From the NCBI GenBank assembly GCA_947174615.1, contig CAMWJQ010000033.1:1-16028 (forward strand): a DNA stretch of 16,028 bases. The letters run 5' to 3'. The stretch comes from an uncultured Lachnospiraceae bacterium (GTDB taxonomy: Bacteria > Bacillota > Clostridia > Lachnospirales > Lachnospiraceae). A program made the position numbers and the translations under genes. This document shows positions 14,404-16,028 of this stretch, piece by piece (the stretch's first letter is position 1; the number at the start of each line of letters is the position of its first letter). The notes beneath the pieces are model-generated. The model was not told the origin of the DNA and searched no databases. It saw only the letters and a program-made list of their open reading frames with translations.

Positions 14404-14431
14404 TTGAAAATTGGTTAAATTAGGGTATAAT
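14404..14431 (+). promoter_or_regulatory. Sigma-A-like promoter P2 upstream of mbl
   Basis: TTGAAA (14404-14409), 16-nt spacer, TATAAT (14426-14431). Leader about 150 nt. Together with P1 and the sigma-D match this fills much of the 385-nt gap, which otherwise holds only AT-rich sequence. Confidence 0.55.
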
Positions 14432-14584
14432 GGCTTCGTTATAGTATGTCGTTGCGGATCTATAATAGATATAACTGTAATGGGAATACTAAATGAGCAG
14501 TAGATCATGAGATAAAACTCATAATAAATAGCAAGATTGTACCGATTTAAACAAATATGATCAGAAAGAAAGGGGCATACAGCC

Positions 14585-15577
14585 ATGCAATACACAGACA
14601 TAGGAATTGACCTTGGAACCGCAAGTATTTTAGTCTACATCAGAGGAAAGGGCGTTGTGCTGAAGGAACCTTCAGTTGTTGCCTTTGACAGAGATACACA
14701 GAAGATTAAAGCTATCGGAGAGGATGCACGTCTGATGCTGGGCAGGACGCCGGGGAATATCGTGGCAGTCAGACCGCTCAGACAAGGTGTTATTTCTGAT
14801 TACAAAGTGACGGAGCAGATGATGAAGCACTTTATTCAGAAGGCGCTGGGCAGGAAAACATTTAGAAAGCCTATTATTGCCGTCTGCGTACCGAGCGGTG
14901 TCACAGAGGTGGAGAAGAAGGCGGTTGAGGATGCTACGTATCAGGCGGGTGCGCGGGATGTCAAGATCATCGAGGAGCCGATTGCTGCAGCGATCGGTGC
15001 GGGAATTGATATCTCAAAGCCTTGTGGAAACATGATCGTTGATATTGGCGGCGGTACTTCGGATATCGCGGTGATTTCTCTTGGCGGCACGGTTGTCAGT
15101 GCATCCATCAAGGTTGCAGGCGACGACTTCGACGAAGCGATCGTCAGATATATGAGAAAGAAACACAATCTTTTGATTGGTGAGAGAACAGCAGAAGATA
15201 TTAAAATTAAAATAGGTTCAGCATTTAAGAGACCGGAAGTTGATTATATGGATGTCAGAGGGCGCAATCTCGTGACAGGACTGCCAAAGACGATCAGGGT
15301 ATCTTCCGATGAGACGGAGGAGGCGCTCCGCGAGACGACTTCCCAGATCATTGATACGATACACAGCGTGTTGGAGAAGACGCCGCCTGAGCTGGCAGCG
15401 GATATCGCTGACAGAGGAATCGTACTCACAGGAGGCGGCAGCCTGCTCTGCGGACTGGAGGATCTGATTGAGTCGAGAACAGGAATCAACACGATGACAG
15501 CGGAGGACCCCATGACAGCGGTTGCCATCGGTACTGGCAAGTATGTAGAATTTCTGGCAGGCGGCAGAGACGAGTGA
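14585..15577 (+). CDS. mbl: MreB/Mbl-family rod-shape actin homologue
   Basis: A 330-aa bacterial actin that polymerises under the membrane and guides cell wall elongation. ATP-site motifs are phosphate-1 GIDLGTASILVYIRGKG, connect-1 with IIEEPIAAAIGAGI, phosphate-2 MIVDIGGGTSDIAVISLGG, and the adenosine motif GIVLTGGGSLL. The length matches Mbl (about 333 aa). The gene order mbl followed by a FlgF/FlhO-type gene is that of B. subtilis mbl-flhO-flhP, which supports the mbl label over mreB of the mreBCD operon. GAAAGGGG lies 9 nt before the ATG. Three promoter candidates precede it, including a flagellar one, and no terminator separates it from the flagellar gene 59 nt downstream. Confidence 0.93.
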   Translation: MQYTDIGIDLGTASILVYIRGKGVVLKEPSVVAFDRDTQKIKAIGEDARLMLGRTPGNIVAVRPLRQGVISDYKVTEQMMKHFIQKALGRKTFRKPIIAVCVPSGVTEVEKKAVEDATYQAGARDVKIIEEPIAAAIGAGIDISKPCGNMIVDIGGGTSDIAVISLGGTVVSASIKVAGDDFDEAIVRYMRKKHNLLIGERTAEDIKIKIGSAFKRPEVDYMDVRGRNLVTGLPKTIRVSSDETEEALRETTSQIIDTIHSVLEKTPPELAADIADRGIVLTGGGSLLCGLEDLIESRTGINTMTAEDPMTAVAIGTGKYVEFLAGGRDE

Positions 15578-15636
15578 TCGGCGGATGCGGTTTCTCTTGG
15601 AAATGTTGAATCGGAATCGTAAATTAGGAGGAACTT

Positions 15637-16028
15637 ATGCTTAGAGGTCTATATACATCATATACCGGCATGTTGAATGAGCAGTACAGAATGGATATTA
15701 TGTCGAACAGTCTGGCAAATGTCAACACAGTCGGCTTCAAAAAGGAAGGTTCGACAAGCCAGGCATACGCAGATGTGATGGCAGTAAAAATAAAGGACTG
15801 GACTGAAACGCCCAACACCCCCAAAAAGCTTGGGAACATGAGTCTCGGTGTGAAGATCGGGGAGACGTACACGGACTTTTCACAGGGGTCGTTCAGAACT
15901 ACTGAGAATACATTTGATCTTGCGCTGGGCGGGAAAGGCTTTTTCAATATTGAGTTTACCAACAAAGCGGGAGAGACCTCTACGAAATATACAAGAGACG
16001 GTGGCTTCACCATCACGAAGGACGGCTA
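15637..16028 (+). CDS. Flagellar basal-body rod/hook protein, FlgF/FlgG/FlhO family, 3' truncated
   Basis: First 130 codons of a flagellar distal-rod or hook-basal-body protein, cut by the right edge. The N-terminal rod signature is clear: MLRGLYTSYTGMLNEQYRMD followed by MSNSLANVNTVGFKKEG. The FlgF/FlgG-type middle begins at FDLALGGKGFFNIE and TRDGGFTITKDG. It is exported by the flagellar type III apparatus and assembles outside the membrane. AGGAGG lies 5 nt before the ATG at 15637. By position after mbl it is the FlhO counterpart (B. subtilis FlhO/FlhP are the FlgF/FlgG-like pair), and a second family member is expected just to the right. Confidence 0.93.
   Translation, partial: MLRGLYTSYTGMLNEQYRMDIMSNSLANVNTVGFKKEGSTSQAYADVMAVKIKDWTETPNTPKKLGNMSLGVKIGETYTDFSQGSFRTTENTFDLALGGKGFFNIEFTNKAGETSTKYTRDGGFTITKDG

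Overview
The window looks like a chromosomal segment of a flagellated, spore-forming member of the Clostridia, most likely Lachnospiraceae (Roseburia/Agathobacter/Eubacterium-like). The reasons are a SpoVT sporulation regulator, a chemotaxis receptor, the start of a flagellar rod/hook gene behind an mbl-type mreB, strong purine-rich Shine-Dalgarno sequences, and protein styles typical of that family. No tRNA, rRNA, CRISPR array, IS element or phage gene was seen.

Layout. Positions 1-1091 hold the C-terminal part of a BREX-type (DUF2791, BrxC/BrxD-like) ATP-binding protein whose Walker A region lies off the left edge, so a defence or TerB-associated locus probably continues to the left. It is followed by a HAD hydrolase and a methyl-accepting chemotaxis protein. 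A good sigma-A promoter then drives a long structured leader (about 3593-3910) in front of mgtE (Mg2+ channel). spoVT follows, ending at an intrinsic terminator. On the minus strand come a hemolysin III/PAQR-like membrane protein and an 88-aa conserved hypothetical. Then on the plus strand come a small alarmone (p)ppGpp synthetase (RelQ type), a coiled-coil tail-anchored protein of unknown function, a flavin-reductase-like protein, and a LysM-G5-M23 endopeptidase.

The right third is a cell-envelope and morphogenesis block: murA, an M23-like protein that has lost all its zinc ligands, a bactofilin, an mbl/mreB homologue and a flagellar FlgF/FlgG/FlhO-family gene cut by the right edge. The order resembles the Bacillus subtilis murA-spoIID-spoIIQ-spoIIID-mbl-flhO-flhP neighbourhood. 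Here the degenerate M23 protein sits in the spoIIQ position and a bactofilin replaces spoIIID.

The most interesting non-coding signal is the mgtE leader. It contains a 28-codon ORF and four segments that can pair in two mutually exclusive ways, one of them an intrinsic terminator, plus a second possible hairpin over the mgtE ribosome-binding site. I do not recognise an M-box in it. Upstream of mbl-flgF there is a match to a sigma-D (sigma-28) flagellar promoter next to two sigma-A-like promoters. Structured leaders also precede murA and the hemolysin III gene.
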